This document shows positions 8,795 to 18,074 of a stretch of DNA of 64,000 bases, piece by piece. This DNA is from CAZFGK01 sp964518635. Its GTDB lineage: Bacteria; Zixibacteria; MSB-5A5; GN15; FEB-12. The stretch lies in assembly GCA_964518635.1 (NCBI GenBank), contig CAZFGK010000012.1, forward strand, positions 27,705-91,704. The letters run 5' to 3'. Each line of letters begins with the position of its first letter. The stretch's first letter is position 1. Made by a program: the position numbers and the translations under genes. The notes below the pieces were generated by a model. That model saw nothing but the letters and a program-made list of their open reading frames with translations. It was not told the DNA's origin and searched no databases.

Positions 8795-9322
8795 TTACTT
8801 GCGACGGTAGGTGATTCGATCGCCGAGCTTGATACCGTGACGGGCGCGAAATCCGGCTGTTGTTTCCAATACAAATCGACAGAGTTCGGACGCGGGATAT
8901 GAACCCTCATCAAATGGCGTAGTGTATTCATGGACCGTTATCAATCTCCCATCCCCTTTAATGAAAAACATATCAAGTGAGAGAATGGTATTTTTCATAT
9001 AGAATGAGAGTCGCTGTTCCCTCTCAAATATGAATAACATCCCGCAGGTATCTGAGAGCTGGTCTCGGTACATCAGCCCAAGATTTCTCCCCGATTCGGT
9101 GTCAACTATTTCGACGGGAATGCTGATAACCGTGTCGTGAGTATTGCGTATGACGTAGATTCGTCCGTCCTCTTTGCAGGAAGGAATAACCGGCTTTCTT
9201 GACGGAGCATCACTTTGCGACTGGTTCTTTGGAATACTATCGCTTCTCGTGTTTGTCTGGGATGAGCAAGAGGAAAGAAGAAACAGAAGCGAAAAACAAA
9301 GAAGAGTTCCAGAACAGTTCAT
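8795..9322 (-). CDS. DUF192-family lipoprotein
   Basis: A 175-aa exported protein with a lipobox (FLLSSC) at residue 19 and a DUF192 domain over the last 115 residues: VEIVDTESGRNLGLMYRD, CGMLFIFEREQRLSFYMKNT, LDMFFIKGDGRLI and the closing VLETTAGFRARHGIKLGDRI. DUF192 proteins (about 120-170 aa) are small periplasmic proteins of unknown function. It lies 12 bases after lpdA on the same strand, so it may be the last gene of the pyruvate dehydrogenase transcript, but there is no functional reason to link them. Confidence 0.88.
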   Translation of the reverse strand: MNCSGTLLCFSLLFLLSSCSSQTNTRSDSIPKNQSQSDAPSRKPVIPSCKEDGRIYVIRNTHDTVISIPVEIVDTESGRNLGLMYRDQLSDTCGMLFIFEREQRLSFYMKNTILSLDMFFIKGDGRLITVHEYTTPFDEGSYPASELCRFVLETTAGFRARHGIKLGDRITYRRK

Positions 9323-9334
9323 GCGAACGCTTCT

Positions 9335-10771
9335 CTACTTGCCGGATACGCTCTTCGGACGGTAGTAGTGGGTACTGGAGCCGAAAAAGAGTTCGGCAGA
9401 TTCCATTATCGTTTCGGAGAGTGTCGGATGAGGATGAATCGACAATGTCAGATCACTCGCCGTCGCGGCCATCTCAATGGCAACCACCGCCTGTGTGATC
9501 AACTCCCCGGCGTTCGGTCCGACAATAGCGACGCCAAGAATTCGTTCAGTCTTTTTATCACAAATCAACTTAGTGAGACCATCTGACCGGCCAAGAGTCA
9601 GTGCACGACCGGACGCTGCCCACGGAAATTTGGTGACTACGATTTCACGACCTGCATCGCGTGCCTCTTTTTCGGTCATCCCACACCAGGCGACTTCGGG
9701 ATCGGTGAAAACCACCGCCGGAATCGCTCGCGGCTCGAAGGCGACTTTGTGACCGAGAATCGCATCAACGGCGACATGGGCCTCGTGTGAGGCCTTGTGA
9801 GCAAGCATCGGTTGTCCGGTGATATCGCCGATGGCGTAGATGTCTGCGTCATCGGTTTTACGAGCAAGATCGACCTGCACGAATCCCTGAGACGTAATTT
9901 TCGCTTTGGTCTTTTCAAGACCAAAGCCACTGCTATTCGGGCGACGACCGACGGCGACGAGCACGTTCTCAAATGTTTCTTTTCGATCAGTGCCGTCTGA
10001 TTTTAGCGTGACTTCCATCCCATTTTTTGATTCGGTCGCAGCAGTCACCGTCGTCTTGAGTAACACGGCAGCGAAATGCGGAGTGATACTTTTCGAGAGA
10101 ACATGCACGAGGTCTGGATCAGCTCCGGGAAGGAGCTGGTCTGCCATTTCTACTACGGTCACCTTTGTTCCGAGCGCGGCATAGACTGAGCCAAGCTCGA
10201 GTCCGATGTATCCGCCACCGACGACCAGCAATGTCTTCGGAAGAGTCGCGAGCTCCAATGCACTTGTCGAATCAAGAAGTCGAGGAGATTTTGCAGGGAA
10301 GATCGGAAGGGTGATGGGAGATGATCCGGTGGCGAGAATAATCTTGTCGGGAGTAAGCTCTTGCGTCCCGCCAGCGTTGAGTGCGATAGAAAGTGAATGA
10401 GAAGAAGTGAATGTCGCCATACCTCTGATATGGGTCACTTTTCTACTTTTAACCAATTGCCCGAGTCCGCCGGTGAGTTTGCGAACCACAGATGCACGCC
10501 ATGCGGTAAGTTTGGCGCGGTCAATCTTGGGAGAGGAGAATGATATCCCAAACTCATTCGCACGTTCGGATTCGTGAATCACCGCAGCTGCGTGCAACAG
10601 TGCTTTCGACGGGATACAACCGCGATACAAACAGACACCGCCGGGATTTTCTTCCGGATCAATCAGCGTCACCTGACAGCCAAGATCGGCCGCACGAAAA
10701 GCGGCGGCATAGCCGCCGGGACCGGCGCCGATGACCGCAACGTGGAGTGGCTTGTCGGGTGTCACTGACAT
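9335..10771 (-). CDS. lpdA: dihydrolipoyl dehydrogenase (E3)
   Basis: Flavoprotein that reoxidises dihydrolipoamide on E2 using NAD+. FAD is bound by GAGPGGYAAA (residues 15-24). The redox disulfide is C47-x4-C52 in GGVCLYRGCIPSK. A second NAD-binding motif, VVGGGYIGLELG, lies in the middle, and the C-terminal His-Glu pair is in HPHPTLSETI. The 478-aa length is standard. It starts two bases after the E2 stop (E2 ends at 10774), so the operon aceE-aceF-lpdA is translationally tight, and lpdA is dedicated to the pyruvate complex here. The same E3 may also serve other 2-oxoacid complexes. Confidence 0.96.
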   Translation of the reverse strand: MSVTPDKPLHVAVIGAGPGGYAAAFRAADLGCQVTLIDPEENPGGVCLYRGCIPSKALLHAAAVIHESERANEFGISFSSPKIDRAKLTAWRASVVRKLTGGLGQLVKSRKVTHIRGMATFTSSHSLSIALNAGGTQELTPDKIILATGSSPITLPIFPAKSPRLLDSTSALELATLPKTLLVVGGGYIGLELGSVYAALGTKVTVVEMADQLLPGADPDLVHVLSKSITPHFAAVLLKTTVTAATESKNGMEVTLKSDGTDRKETFENVLVAVGRRPNSSGFGLEKTKAKITSQGFVQVDLARKTDDADIYAIGDITGQPMLAHKASHEAHVAVDAILGHKVAFEPRAIPAVVFTDPEVAWCGMTEKEARDAGREIVVTKFPWAASGRALTLGRSDGLTKLICDKKTERILGVAIVGPNAGELITQAVVAIEMAATASDLTLSIHPHPTLSETIMESAELFFGSSTHYYRPKSVSGK

Positions 10772-10773
10772 CT

Positions 10774-12105
10774 CTACTCAACAAACATCGCGAAGGGATT
10801 GCTCAGCGACTCGACGACGAATGAAAGAAATGCCGCCGCTTCGGCGCCGTCACACATCCGGTGATCATACGACAACGACAGGGGAAGAATTGTCCGCGGC
10901 ACGAAGGCATTCTCTTTCCAGACTGGCTGCACAGAGGAACGACTCATCCCCAGGATCGCCACCTGCGGCCAGTAGACAATCGGAGTAAACTGTGTGCCGC
11001 CGATACCACCTTGATTTGAAATGGTGAAACTTCCCCCCTCCATCTCGGAGAGAGCAATTTTTCGCGTACGAGCACGTTCTGAAAGATCAGCGATATCGCG
11101 AGCAAGTGTCACTATCGATTTCTGATCGGCATTGCGAACTACCGGCACCAGCAGACCGCGATCAGTCGCGGTTGCGATTCCGATATTGCAATACTCTTTC
11201 AGAATCAATTCCTGACGAGCCAAATCAAGGGAGCCGTTGAATTTCGGGAAACGTTTCAGCGCGCGAGTCATGACCGTCATCACAAACGGCAACAACGTGA
11301 TTTTCAGACCGGCTTTCTCATAGCGGTGTGCGATGGTGTGGCGATACTCTTCGAGCGCGGTAATATCTGCATTATCGAATTGTGTCACATGCGGCACCGT
11401 CTGCCATGCAGTGGTCATCGAACGTGCAGTGACACTCCGAATGGCGGACATCGACTCACGTCGAATCATTCCCCATGCCGCAAAATCCGGAAGATCAGGC
11501 GCAGGTGCGATCGTGCTTCCGGTATCAGTCCCCGCAACAAATGCTGAGTTGATTCGAGATTTGACATGGGCTTTGACATCATCTTCAGAAATTCGCCCAC
11601 TGCTCCCGCTCCCTGCGACGATATTCACATCTACACCCAGCTCACGGGCAAGTCGCCGAACCGACGGGGAAGCCGGTGCAAGATCACGCGGTGCGCTGGA
11701 GGTTGGAGCAATTACAACTTGAGGGGGTGGCTGCATTTGCTGGCGAACTGCATCTGACTTCGTGTCTACAACTTTTGTCTCAGGGACAATTGCAATCTTT
11801 GGAGATGACGGTGCTGCCGCAGGAACCGGTGTATTAGGTGCGGCTGCGGCGGTTGCACCGTTGGTGCTTTCGAGACGGAGAAAAATCGTCCCGACCTTGA
11901 CCTTATCTCCAACCTTGACCGAAATCTCTTTGACCACTCCTGCCTGCGGCGCAGGGATTTCGACAACAGCTTTATCAGTTTCAAATTCGAGCAATGGTTG
12001 ATCAGCGGTGACGGTTTGTCCCTGTGTGACAAGCAGACCGACCACTTGTCCCTGTTCGACTTTTTCGCCGATATCCGGAATTGGTACTTCGATAATCGAT
12101 CCCAT
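10774..12105 (-). CDS. aceF: dihydrolipoamide acetyltransferase (E2) of pyruvate dehydrogenase
   Basis: Core of the pyruvate dehydrogenase complex: carries acetyl groups on lipoate and passes them to CoA. There is one lipoyl domain (residues 1-77, lipoyl-lysine K45 in FETDKAVVEIP), a proline/alanine-rich linker, a peripheral-subunit-binding domain (VRRLARELGVDVNIVAGSG, about 148-183), and a catalytic domain ending in SYDHRMCDG with H415 and D419. A single lipoyl domain is fewer than the three of E. coli AceF, hence the 443-aa length. It lies between aceE (59 bases) and lpdA (2 bases). Confidence 0.95.
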   Translation of the reverse strand: MGSIIEVPIPDIGEKVEQGQVVGLLVTQGQTVTADQPLLEFETDKAVVEIPAPQAGVVKEISVKVGDKVKVGTIFLRLESTNGATAAAAPNTPVPAAAPSSPKIAIVPETKVVDTKSDAVRQQMQPPPQVVIAPTSSAPRDLAPASPSVRRLARELGVDVNIVAGSGSSGRISEDDVKAHVKSRINSAFVAGTDTGSTIAPAPDLPDFAAWGMIRRESMSAIRSVTARSMTTAWQTVPHVTQFDNADITALEEYRHTIAHRYEKAGLKITLLPFVMTVMTRALKRFPKFNGSLDLARQELILKEYCNIGIATATDRGLLVPVVRNADQKSIVTLARDIADLSERARTRKIALSEMEGGSFTISNQGGIGGTQFTPIVYWPQVAILGMSRSSVQPVWKENAFVPRTILPLSLSYDHRMCDGAEAAAFLSFVVESLSNPFAMFVE

Positions 12106-12163
12106 GATTCTTTACTTTCGTTCCGTCAGTCTATCGTTCGTTCATTCAGTACTGCTCGACCTG

Positions 12164-14851
12164 TCAGGCGGTCAACGGATTGACCTTCTGTGCGTCTATT
12201 CCCAGTTTTTTCATTGCGGCCACCGTCGTTCCGGCTTTCAGTTCGCCAGTTCGCTCCAATTGGCTCAGCGTCGCAATCACGACGTAGCGTGCATCGACTT
12301 CAAAGAAATTACGAAGTGCCGGTCTGCTCTCCGAGCGACCGAAGCCGTCGGTGCCAAGCGCGATGAGTGATCCCGGCAGCCACTTGGCGATACTGAGTGG
12401 CAAGGCACGGACATAATCTGATGCCGCCACAAAAACACCACTCTCACCTTCGAGCGCGGATGCAACGAAGGGCTTCCGATTGCTTGAAGGATTCAGCAAT
12501 GTCTCGCGCTCGGCATCCATCGCATCGTAATATAATTCCTTGTAGCTGGTTACTGACCAGACATCTGCGCGGATACTGTACTCATTCACGAGCATCTCCT
12601 GCGCCTTCAGAACTTCGTTCAATATTGTCCCGCTGCCGAAAAGATGTGCCTGTGCTTTCCCTTTTTTGCCGGAGCTTTTGAAGCGATAGATACCACGAAG
12701 GATTCCCTCTTCGACCTCGCCGGGCTTCTTCCCTTCCGGCATGGGTGGCATCGTATAAAATTCATTCATAACCGTGAGGTAGTAGAGCCACGGTTCATTC
12801 TTCACATACATGCGCTCGAGTCCATCCCGAATGATCACCGCAAGTTCGAAGGCAAAGGCGGGGTCGTATGCTTTGAGTGTCGGATAGGCGAGTCCATACA
12901 AATGACTTTGTCCATCCTGATGCTGCAACCCCTCTCCAGCAAGGGTGGTCCGTCCTGCAGTCGCGCCTAACAGAAACCCCTTCGCCTGCATATCAGCGGC
13001 GGCCCATACCAGATCGCCGACACGCTGAAGACCGAACATCGAATAGAAGATAAAGAACGGAATCATATTCACACCGTGAGTGGCATAGGCAGTACCGGCG
13101 GCTATGAAAGAAGAAAGAGAACCGGCTTCGGTAATTCCCTCTTCAAGAATTTGACCATCACGCGCTTCCTTGTAATACAACAGCGTATCACGATCGACCG
13201 GCTCGTAGATCTGCCCGACATGGGAATAGATCCCGACTTTGCGGAAGAGTGATTCCATTCCGAAGGTGCGTGCTTCATCCGGTACAATCGGCACGATGCA
13301 TTTCCCGTAAGTCTCATCAACGAGCAACTTTGACAGCAAATGCACGAATGCCATCGTTGTAGCCATCGTTCGTTCGCCGGAACCTTTGTAGAATTCCGCC
13401 CAGAGTGATTCATCAGTCGAGGGCATCGCGGGGGCCGTGACCATGCGCTTCGGCAGTGAACCACCTAGCTCTTCGCGACGGGCGCGAAGATAGCGCATCT
13501 CCTCAGAATCATCCGGAGGACGATAGAATGGGACTTTGTCGATGTCGTCATCAGAGATCGGGATGCCAAACTTCGAACGGAATTCACGAAGTTCTGACTC
13601 ATTCAATTTCTTCTGCTGATGGGTGATATTCTTTCCTTCACCCGCTTCACCGAGACCGTATCCTTTAATGGTGTGTGCAAGAATGACCGTCGGTTGATTT
13701 GTCTGCTCCATCGCCAGTTTGTAGGCGGCGTAGACTTTTTCCGGGTCATGTCCGCCACGACGGAACCGCTGCACCTGGGCATCACTATAGTGACTGAAAA
13801 TATCATGCAGCTTCTGATTCCCGTTGCAGAAATCCTGACGGATATAGCTTCCCGGTGAGACGACATATTTTTGATACTGTCCGTCCGGAATTTCTTCCAT
13901 CCTCTTGATCAGTGATCCATCTGCATCGGCGGCAATGAGCGGATCCCAGTCTGTCCCCCAAATGACTTTGATTACTTTCCACCCTGCTCCGCGAAATGCC
14001 GCTTCTAATTCCTGAATGACCTTTCCATTCCCACGAACGGGACCATCAAGACGCTGCAGATTGCAATTAACGACGAAGACGAGATTGTAGAGACGTTCAC
14101 GCGAGGCGAGGGTGATCGCTCCGAGTGATTCCGGTTCATCGATTTCACCGTCCCCCAGGAACGCCCAGACTTTTTGATCGGAGGTGTCGGCCATGCCGCG
14201 ATCATGCATATAGCGATTGAATCTCGCCTGATAGATTGCCATGATCGGCCCCAGCCCCATCGAGACTGTCGGATACTGCCAGAAATCGGGCATCAGTTTC
14301 GGATGTGGGTAGGATGACAATCCCCCCCCATCGGCAAGCTCCTGACGGAAATGCTCGAGCTGCTGCTCGCTGATTCGCCCCTCTACAAATGCACGGGCAT
14401 AGATTCCCGGAGCAGAGTGCCCCTGAAAATAGACAATATCGCCGGGGTGTTTGTCAGTCCGTCCGCGGAAGAAATGATTGAAGCCGATTTCAAGTAGAGT
14501 CGCAGCAGAGGCGTAGGTTGAAATATGTCCGCCAATGCCGGTAATCTTCCGATTGGCGCGCACAACCATCGCCATCGCGTTCCAACGGATGATACTCTTG
14601 ATCCGACGCTCGATCTCACGATTCCCCGGGAAGATCGGCTGTTCGGTGGGAGAGATTGTATTGATATATGGCGTATTGGCAGAGAACGGGAGATCGATCC
14701 CGTGTGAACTGGCGCGAATCTGAAGGCGGCGCAGCAGATCAAGCACGCGTCCGCGTCCCTGATGCTGATAGATTGCATCCAGCGAATCGAGCCATTCCTG
14801 ATTCTCAGCGTCGAAGTCGTTGTGTTTCCAGGACGAGTCAGTCATCGACAT
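12164..14851 (-). CDS. aceE: pyruvate dehydrogenase E1, homodimeric type
   Basis: Thiamine-diphosphate-dependent decarboxylase that opens acetyl-CoA synthesis from pyruvate. The 895-aa length matches the homodimeric (AceE) type rather than the alpha2beta2 type. Visible landmarks are the substrate-side GIGGHISTYASAA, the ThDP/Mg motif WAFLGDGEIDEPES ending in N-L-Q-R-L-D-G-P, TIKGYGLGEAGEGKN, and the transketolase-like GRTTLAGEGLQHQDGQSH. First gene of aceE-aceF-lpdA. Its upstream region has a 19-bp dyad (14928-14946) that could be an operator. No sequence oddity seen. Confidence 0.96.
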   Translation of the reverse strand: MSMTDSSWKHNDFDAENQEWLDSLDAIYQHQGRGRVLDLLRRLQIRASSHGIDLPFSANTPYINTISPTEQPIFPGNREIERRIKSIIRWNAMAMVVRANRKITGIGGHISTYASAATLLEIGFNHFFRGRTDKHPGDIVYFQGHSAPGIYARAFVEGRISEQQLEHFRQELADGGGLSSYPHPKLMPDFWQYPTVSMGLGPIMAIYQARFNRYMHDRGMADTSDQKVWAFLGDGEIDEPESLGAITLASRERLYNLVFVVNCNLQRLDGPVRGNGKVIQELEAAFRGAGWKVIKVIWGTDWDPLIAADADGSLIKRMEEIPDGQYQKYVVSPGSYIRQDFCNGNQKLHDIFSHYSDAQVQRFRRGGHDPEKVYAAYKLAMEQTNQPTVILAHTIKGYGLGEAGEGKNITHQQKKLNESELREFRSKFGIPISDDDIDKVPFYRPPDDSEEMRYLRARREELGGSLPKRMVTAPAMPSTDESLWAEFYKGSGERTMATTMAFVHLLSKLLVDETYGKCIVPIVPDEARTFGMESLFRKVGIYSHVGQIYEPVDRDTLLYYKEARDGQILEEGITEAGSLSSFIAAGTAYATHGVNMIPFFIFYSMFGLQRVGDLVWAAADMQAKGFLLGATAGRTTLAGEGLQHQDGQSHLYGLAYPTLKAYDPAFAFELAVIIRDGLERMYVKNEPWLYYLTVMNEFYTMPPMPEGKKPGEVEEGILRGIYRFKSSGKKGKAQAHLFGSGTILNEVLKAQEMLVNEYSIRADVWSVTSYKELYYDAMDAERETLLNPSSNRKPFVASALEGESGVFVAASDYVRALPLSIAKWLPGSLIALGTDGFGRSESRPALRNFFEVDARYVVIATLSQLERTGELKAGTTVAAMKKLGIDAQKVNPLTA

Positions 14852-15267
14852 TGGGTACCTGCTTTATTGCTGATGTCTTCGCGGACTTCAGTCAGTTCCA
14901 TTTGCAATAGGTCTCTTTGCTTCGCAGCAAGGCATACTCTGCCTTGTTCCTGCAACACTGGCATCACGGTTCCGGTTTCATCCGAGTCGATTCTGCCGGA
15001 GCGTCATCCGATACCTTTGATAAAGAAGCGCGAAAGTACGAGCCAATCGAGTGGGCGGCAAACCATTTTTCCCGCCCTGGGAAATCACTTCTGCACGGTC
15101 TACCGAAAGTATATCGGCGTAAATCGACAAGTCCGTAGAAGGGGAAAAACGAGCCGCTGAGTTCGCAGTTGATACCAGACATCTTCCCTCGTATCCTTCT
15201 CGCCGCAGATGAGATTCCACCCCTCTCCACATATCTGGCTAACAATGGACATAGCGCGGGTTAGTAT
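14852..15267. other. 416-bp intergenic region between divergent aceE and acyltransferase genes
   Basis: No convincing gene. Short open frames on both strands (for example minus 14964-15245) have no recognisable domain and no ribosome-binding site. It must hold the promoters for both divergent genes. The only structured element I can point to is the dyad at 14928-14946. Confidence 0.5.
14928..14946. promoter_or_regulatory. dyad upstream of aceE, candidate operator
   Basis: CAAGGCA-TACTC-TGCCTTG, a perfect 7-bp inverted repeat with a 5-bp spacer, 77 bases upstream of the aceE start. It has the size of a GntR/PdhR-type operator but not the PdhR consensus. It could also be a leader hairpin. Confidence 0.25.
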
Positions 15268-16050
15268 ATGAATCGTGACATTCTGGGAAGCCAGCGCTGG
15301 CTCAAGCGGCTGCTCTTTATTGCCGTCGGGATGGTCAGCTATCCGGTCTTCCGCATCTGGAACCCCTTACGAATTCAAGGGATAGAGGTATTGCACCGAC
15401 TCCCCCAGACCGGAGTTTTGTTTGTCTCGTCGCACCAGACCTACTTTGCTGATGTGATCGCCATGATCCTGATCTTTTCCTCACTTCGAGCGAAATCGAA
15501 CAAGAGTCACCTCCCCCTTCCCTGGTATCTGCCCCTCATCCGCACGAGCTACTACTACGTAGCGGCAGAGGAGACGATGATGTCCGGATTCATGCCCAAG
15601 ATGCTCGCCTACGGTGGCTCGATTAATACTCGGCGCACATTTCGGGAGGCGGGTCAGGAAGTGAAGAAGATGGCTCGGCTGGGGGACTTCACGAAAGTAT
15701 TCGAAGCCCTCGATGACGGCTGGGTGATGACCTTTCCGCAAGGAACGACAACCCCGTACGCCAAAGGGAGACGCGGAGTCTGTCATATCATCAAGATGAA
15801 ACGACCGGTGGTGGTTCCTGTTGTCATTGGAGGTTTTCGCGCGGCATTGGGGAAACGGGGCTTTTCATTCAACAATCCCGGAAAGAAGACCTCCATTACA
15901 TTCAAGGAACCGCTGGTGTTTGCAGATGATATGAATGCCAATGTGATGCTTCGCCAGATCATGGAAGCAATCGAGCAGATTCCCCCACCGGGGTATGTCG
16001 CACCGGTGGAACAGTCGGAAGGAAGCTCGCACAGCGACGACGCAGAGTAG
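15268..16050 (+). CDS. PlsC-like 1-acyl-glycerol-3-phosphate acyltransferase
   Basis: A 260-aa membrane-associated lysophospholipid acyltransferase. A hydrophobic N-terminal helix (residues 12-26) is followed by the catalytic block FVSSHQTYFADV and, about 95 residues later, the substrate block FPQGTTTPYAKGRRG (the equivalent of the E-G-T/G-G-T motif). The catalytic motif reads H-x5-D, one residue longer than the textbook H-x4-D. I believe a Bacteroidetes-type subfamily shares this, so it need not be inactive. Expected role: second acylation in phospholipid synthesis or lipid remodelling. Single-gene unit with weak ribosome-binding site. Confidence 0.8.
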   Translation: MNRDILGSQRWLKRLLFIAVGMVSYPVFRIWNPLRIQGIEVLHRLPQTGVLFVSSHQTYFADVIAMILIFSSLRAKSNKSHLPLPWYLPLIRTSYYYVAAEETMMSGFMPKMLAYGGSINTRRTFREAGQEVKKMARLGDFTKVFEALDDGWVMTFPQGTTTPYAKGRRGVCHIIKMKRPVVVPVVIGGFRAALGKRGFSFNNPGKKTSITFKEPLVFADDMNANVMLRQIMEAIEQIPPPGYVAPVEQSEGSSHSDDAE

Positions 16051-16084
16051 CAAGGTGATTCTTTCGCGCGCAATTCGAAGAAGA

Positions 16085-16179
16085 CCCTTCGACAAGCTCA
16101 GGGTGAGATGAAGAGTTGCTTGATTCGTTCCTGAATTCCTCTAATTCTTCATGCTGAGCCTGTCGATGCATCTTCCTCG
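16085..16179. repeat. REP-like palindromic repeat pair, copy 1
   Basis: Contains CCTTCGACAAGCTCAGGGTG (from 16086) and, about 60 bases on, TTCATGCTGAGCCTGTCG (from 16147), which is an imperfect reverse complement of the first. The second cluster at 17897-17987 carries the same two arms in the opposite order. The motif (translated as 'HPELVEG' in spurious frames) is a widespread dispersed repeat in environmental bacterial genomes. Confidence 0.8.
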
Positions 16180-16250
16180 ACCAGAAAAGTATGATGACGG
16201 ATTGCTCTCGTACATTTTTGCCGTATATTGAAAGCAGGAGTGGAATGACC

Positions 16251-17765
16251 ATGTTGCTTCGCTTTCTTGTATCCCTCGCATTGATTTCAATCAGTGCACC
16301 TTCGACCTTCGGTGCTGAAATCGTATTCCAATCGGACTATCCCCAACTGAGTTTCCTGTCCACGGCTTGCCCATCATATTCTCTTTCAGGCGAGATTGAC
16401 GGAGTCTTTTTACAGACCAGAACTGCTTTGAACGGAATAGATGATTCCATCCGAAGATTCGATCTCACCGGCACACAGATATGGGCTCGCTCTCACCGTT
16501 CTAATGCCGGAGTAAAAACCAGAGATATCTTTCAGTATGTCGATTCTAGCCATCAATCTCGTTACGTCGTTAGTGCACGTGCGGGTTCCAGCGGGAGTCT
16601 TTTTCGATTTGCAGTCGAAAGATTTGCCCCCGATATCCCAACCGACTCGACATCAGCGATCCTTGCATCAGACAGTCAATCTTTCTATTTCCTCGAGTTT
16701 ATTGACCCGGCAAGTGTAGAATTAACGAGCTATGTCGACATGAGTATCACCGAATCACGTCGAATTCGTGTCGGAATGCGACATGTGCGACGTGAGAACT
16801 CCCCGGGCTATGATACGGAGTTTCAGAGCGATTGGATGGTTTACTGTGATCCAACCGGAGCGATCCTACCTTCCTCACGAAAAGTTGAATTCTTTTCTCC
16901 ATATCAGTTTGTAAGTCAGCCCAGTTCACTGGAAATTTCCTGCATCAAGGGGTACCGCCGTTTTAGCAACCCCCCGTGGGAAAACTTCATGAGTGCAGGA
17001 ATAACTATTCGCGCAACGAGTGGTACCATCTTACTGCAGAAGTGGACCGATAAGTTCAATGTAAATGATGCCTGGGTCTTGCCTGAAGAGGCGGCGAATC
17101 TCGGCGATGACTTGCTCACTCTGACCGTCGGTGTCGATCCGGCTGGAATTCATGGATCAGGCGCCTACCTCGCTCGATACAAGATGAACGAAGGCGGTTG
17201 GAATGAAATCTATTATCATGCTGCATCACCCACTTTTTACTATCTCGACCGAATTGAAAAGAAATTTCTCTGGTTGGATAACACCGAAGTACAGTCGGTT
17301 GATATTCAATCGGGAAGTAGGAGTCAGGAGATTCCTGTCGCAATTGGCTATTCATATGCAAAGTTCTTTCAGCCATACGGGACTTCTTCACATCGATTGC
17401 ATCTTCTGACCATCAGCAACAAGACTGTAACGATTTATGATCTTAGCACGAAAACAGACGTCGGCGATGAGAGTCTTCCAATTCCCCATTCGATCACGCT
17501 CCATCAGAACTATCCGAATCCATTTAATCCGACAACCCGCTTAGATTTTGTCATTGAATCTCCCGAGCAAATCAGCCTGGAGATTGTGAATGTGCTTGGT
17601 CAGAACATTCGAACCCTGGCAAACCAGCGTTTCGCAGCTGGCAGGCATACCATCGAATGGGATGGCAAAAACCGCGAAGGGAACTTGGTCTCTAGTGGAG
17701 TCTATTTCTCAGTTCTAAAATCCGGCGATCAGACTCAGTCACGGAAGATGCTCTTACTGAAGTGA
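16251..17765 (+). CDS. secreted protein with C-terminal type IX-like sorting domain
   Basis: Exported protein of about 504 aa. AGGAG at 16236 serves ATGs at 16245 or 16251, and the latter gives the signal peptide MLLRFLVSLALISISAPSTFG. The central 400 residues look like a beta-propeller or beta-rich domain and are not recognised. The last 90 residues are a FlgD-like Ig / type A sorting domain: LHQNYPNPFNPTTRLDF, LEIVNVLGQNIRTL, GRHTIEWDGKN, SSGVYFSVLKSG and a basic end SRKMLLLK. That domain normally directs outer-membrane translocation by type IX secretion and is common in FCB bacteria. Flanked on both sides by the REP-like repeats, so this gene sits as a cassette between them. Confidence 0.8.
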   Translation: MLLRFLVSLALISISAPSTFGAEIVFQSDYPQLSFLSTACPSYSLSGEIDGVFLQTRTALNGIDDSIRRFDLTGTQIWARSHRSNAGVKTRDIFQYVDSSHQSRYVVSARAGSSGSLFRFAVERFAPDIPTDSTSAILASDSQSFYFLEFIDPASVELTSYVDMSITESRRIRVGMRHVRRENSPGYDTEFQSDWMVYCDPTGAILPSSRKVEFFSPYQFVSQPSSLEISCIKGYRRFSNPPWENFMSAGITIRATSGTILLQKWTDKFNVNDAWVLPEEAANLGDDLLTLTVGVDPAGIHGSGAYLARYKMNEGGWNEIYYHAASPTFYYLDRIEKKFLWLDNTEVQSVDIQSGSRSQEIPVAIGYSYAKFFQPYGTSSHRLHLLTISNKTVTIYDLSTKTDVGDESLPIPHSITLHQNYPNPFNPTTRLDFVIESPEQISLEIVNVLGQNIRTLANQRFAAGRHTIEWDGKNREGNLVSSGVYFSVLKSGDQTQSRKMLLLK

Positions 17766-17896
17766 TCAGGAAGGATTGATCGTACACGCAGTTCATCAGC
17801 AACTTCTTTGTGTAAACCACATCCTGATTGATACATCCGAATTGCTACATCACGACTGCAACATCCTGATTCCCTCATCCAGCACTTCTCCGCTTC

Positions 17897-17987
17897 TTCA
17901 TGCTGAGCCTGTCGAAGCATCTTCTTCGTTTATCGAATGTCTAAAAAAGAAAGACCCTTCGACAAGCTCAGGGTGAGATAAAGAGTG
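17897..17987. repeat. REP-like palindromic repeat pair, copy 2
   Basis: TTCATGCTGAGCCTGTCGAA at 17897 and CCTTCGACAAGCTCAGGGTG at 17956, the same arms as copy 1 but in the reverse order. The two arms can pair to form a long imperfect hairpin. The rest of the 310-bp gap between 17765 and 18075 holds only this repeat and the desaturase terminator. Confidence 0.8.
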
Positions 17988-18019
17988 AACCCCACCACAA
18001 AAAAAACGCACAACAAAAA

Positions 18020-18039
18020 ACGGCGCATTACTGCGCCGT
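18020..18039 (-). terminator. rho-independent terminator of the lipid operon
   Basis: ACGGCGCA-TTAC-TGCGCCGT, a perfect 8-bp stem. On the minus strand it is followed by TTTTTT. It lies 35 bases after the desaturase stop and ends the ten-gene lipid operon. Confidence 0.85.
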
Positions 18040-18074
18040 TTGCATGAATCTGTCGGATTCGCAATGTCAGGAAA

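Noticed and set aside
14964..15245. 93-aa open frame on the minus strand upstream of aceE
   Set aside because: No recognisable domain, no ribosome site and it covers the promoter region of two divergent genes.
15959..16252. 97-aa minus-strand frame containing HPELVEG
   Set aside because: It is a translation of the REP-like repeat and the antisense of the acyltransferase end.
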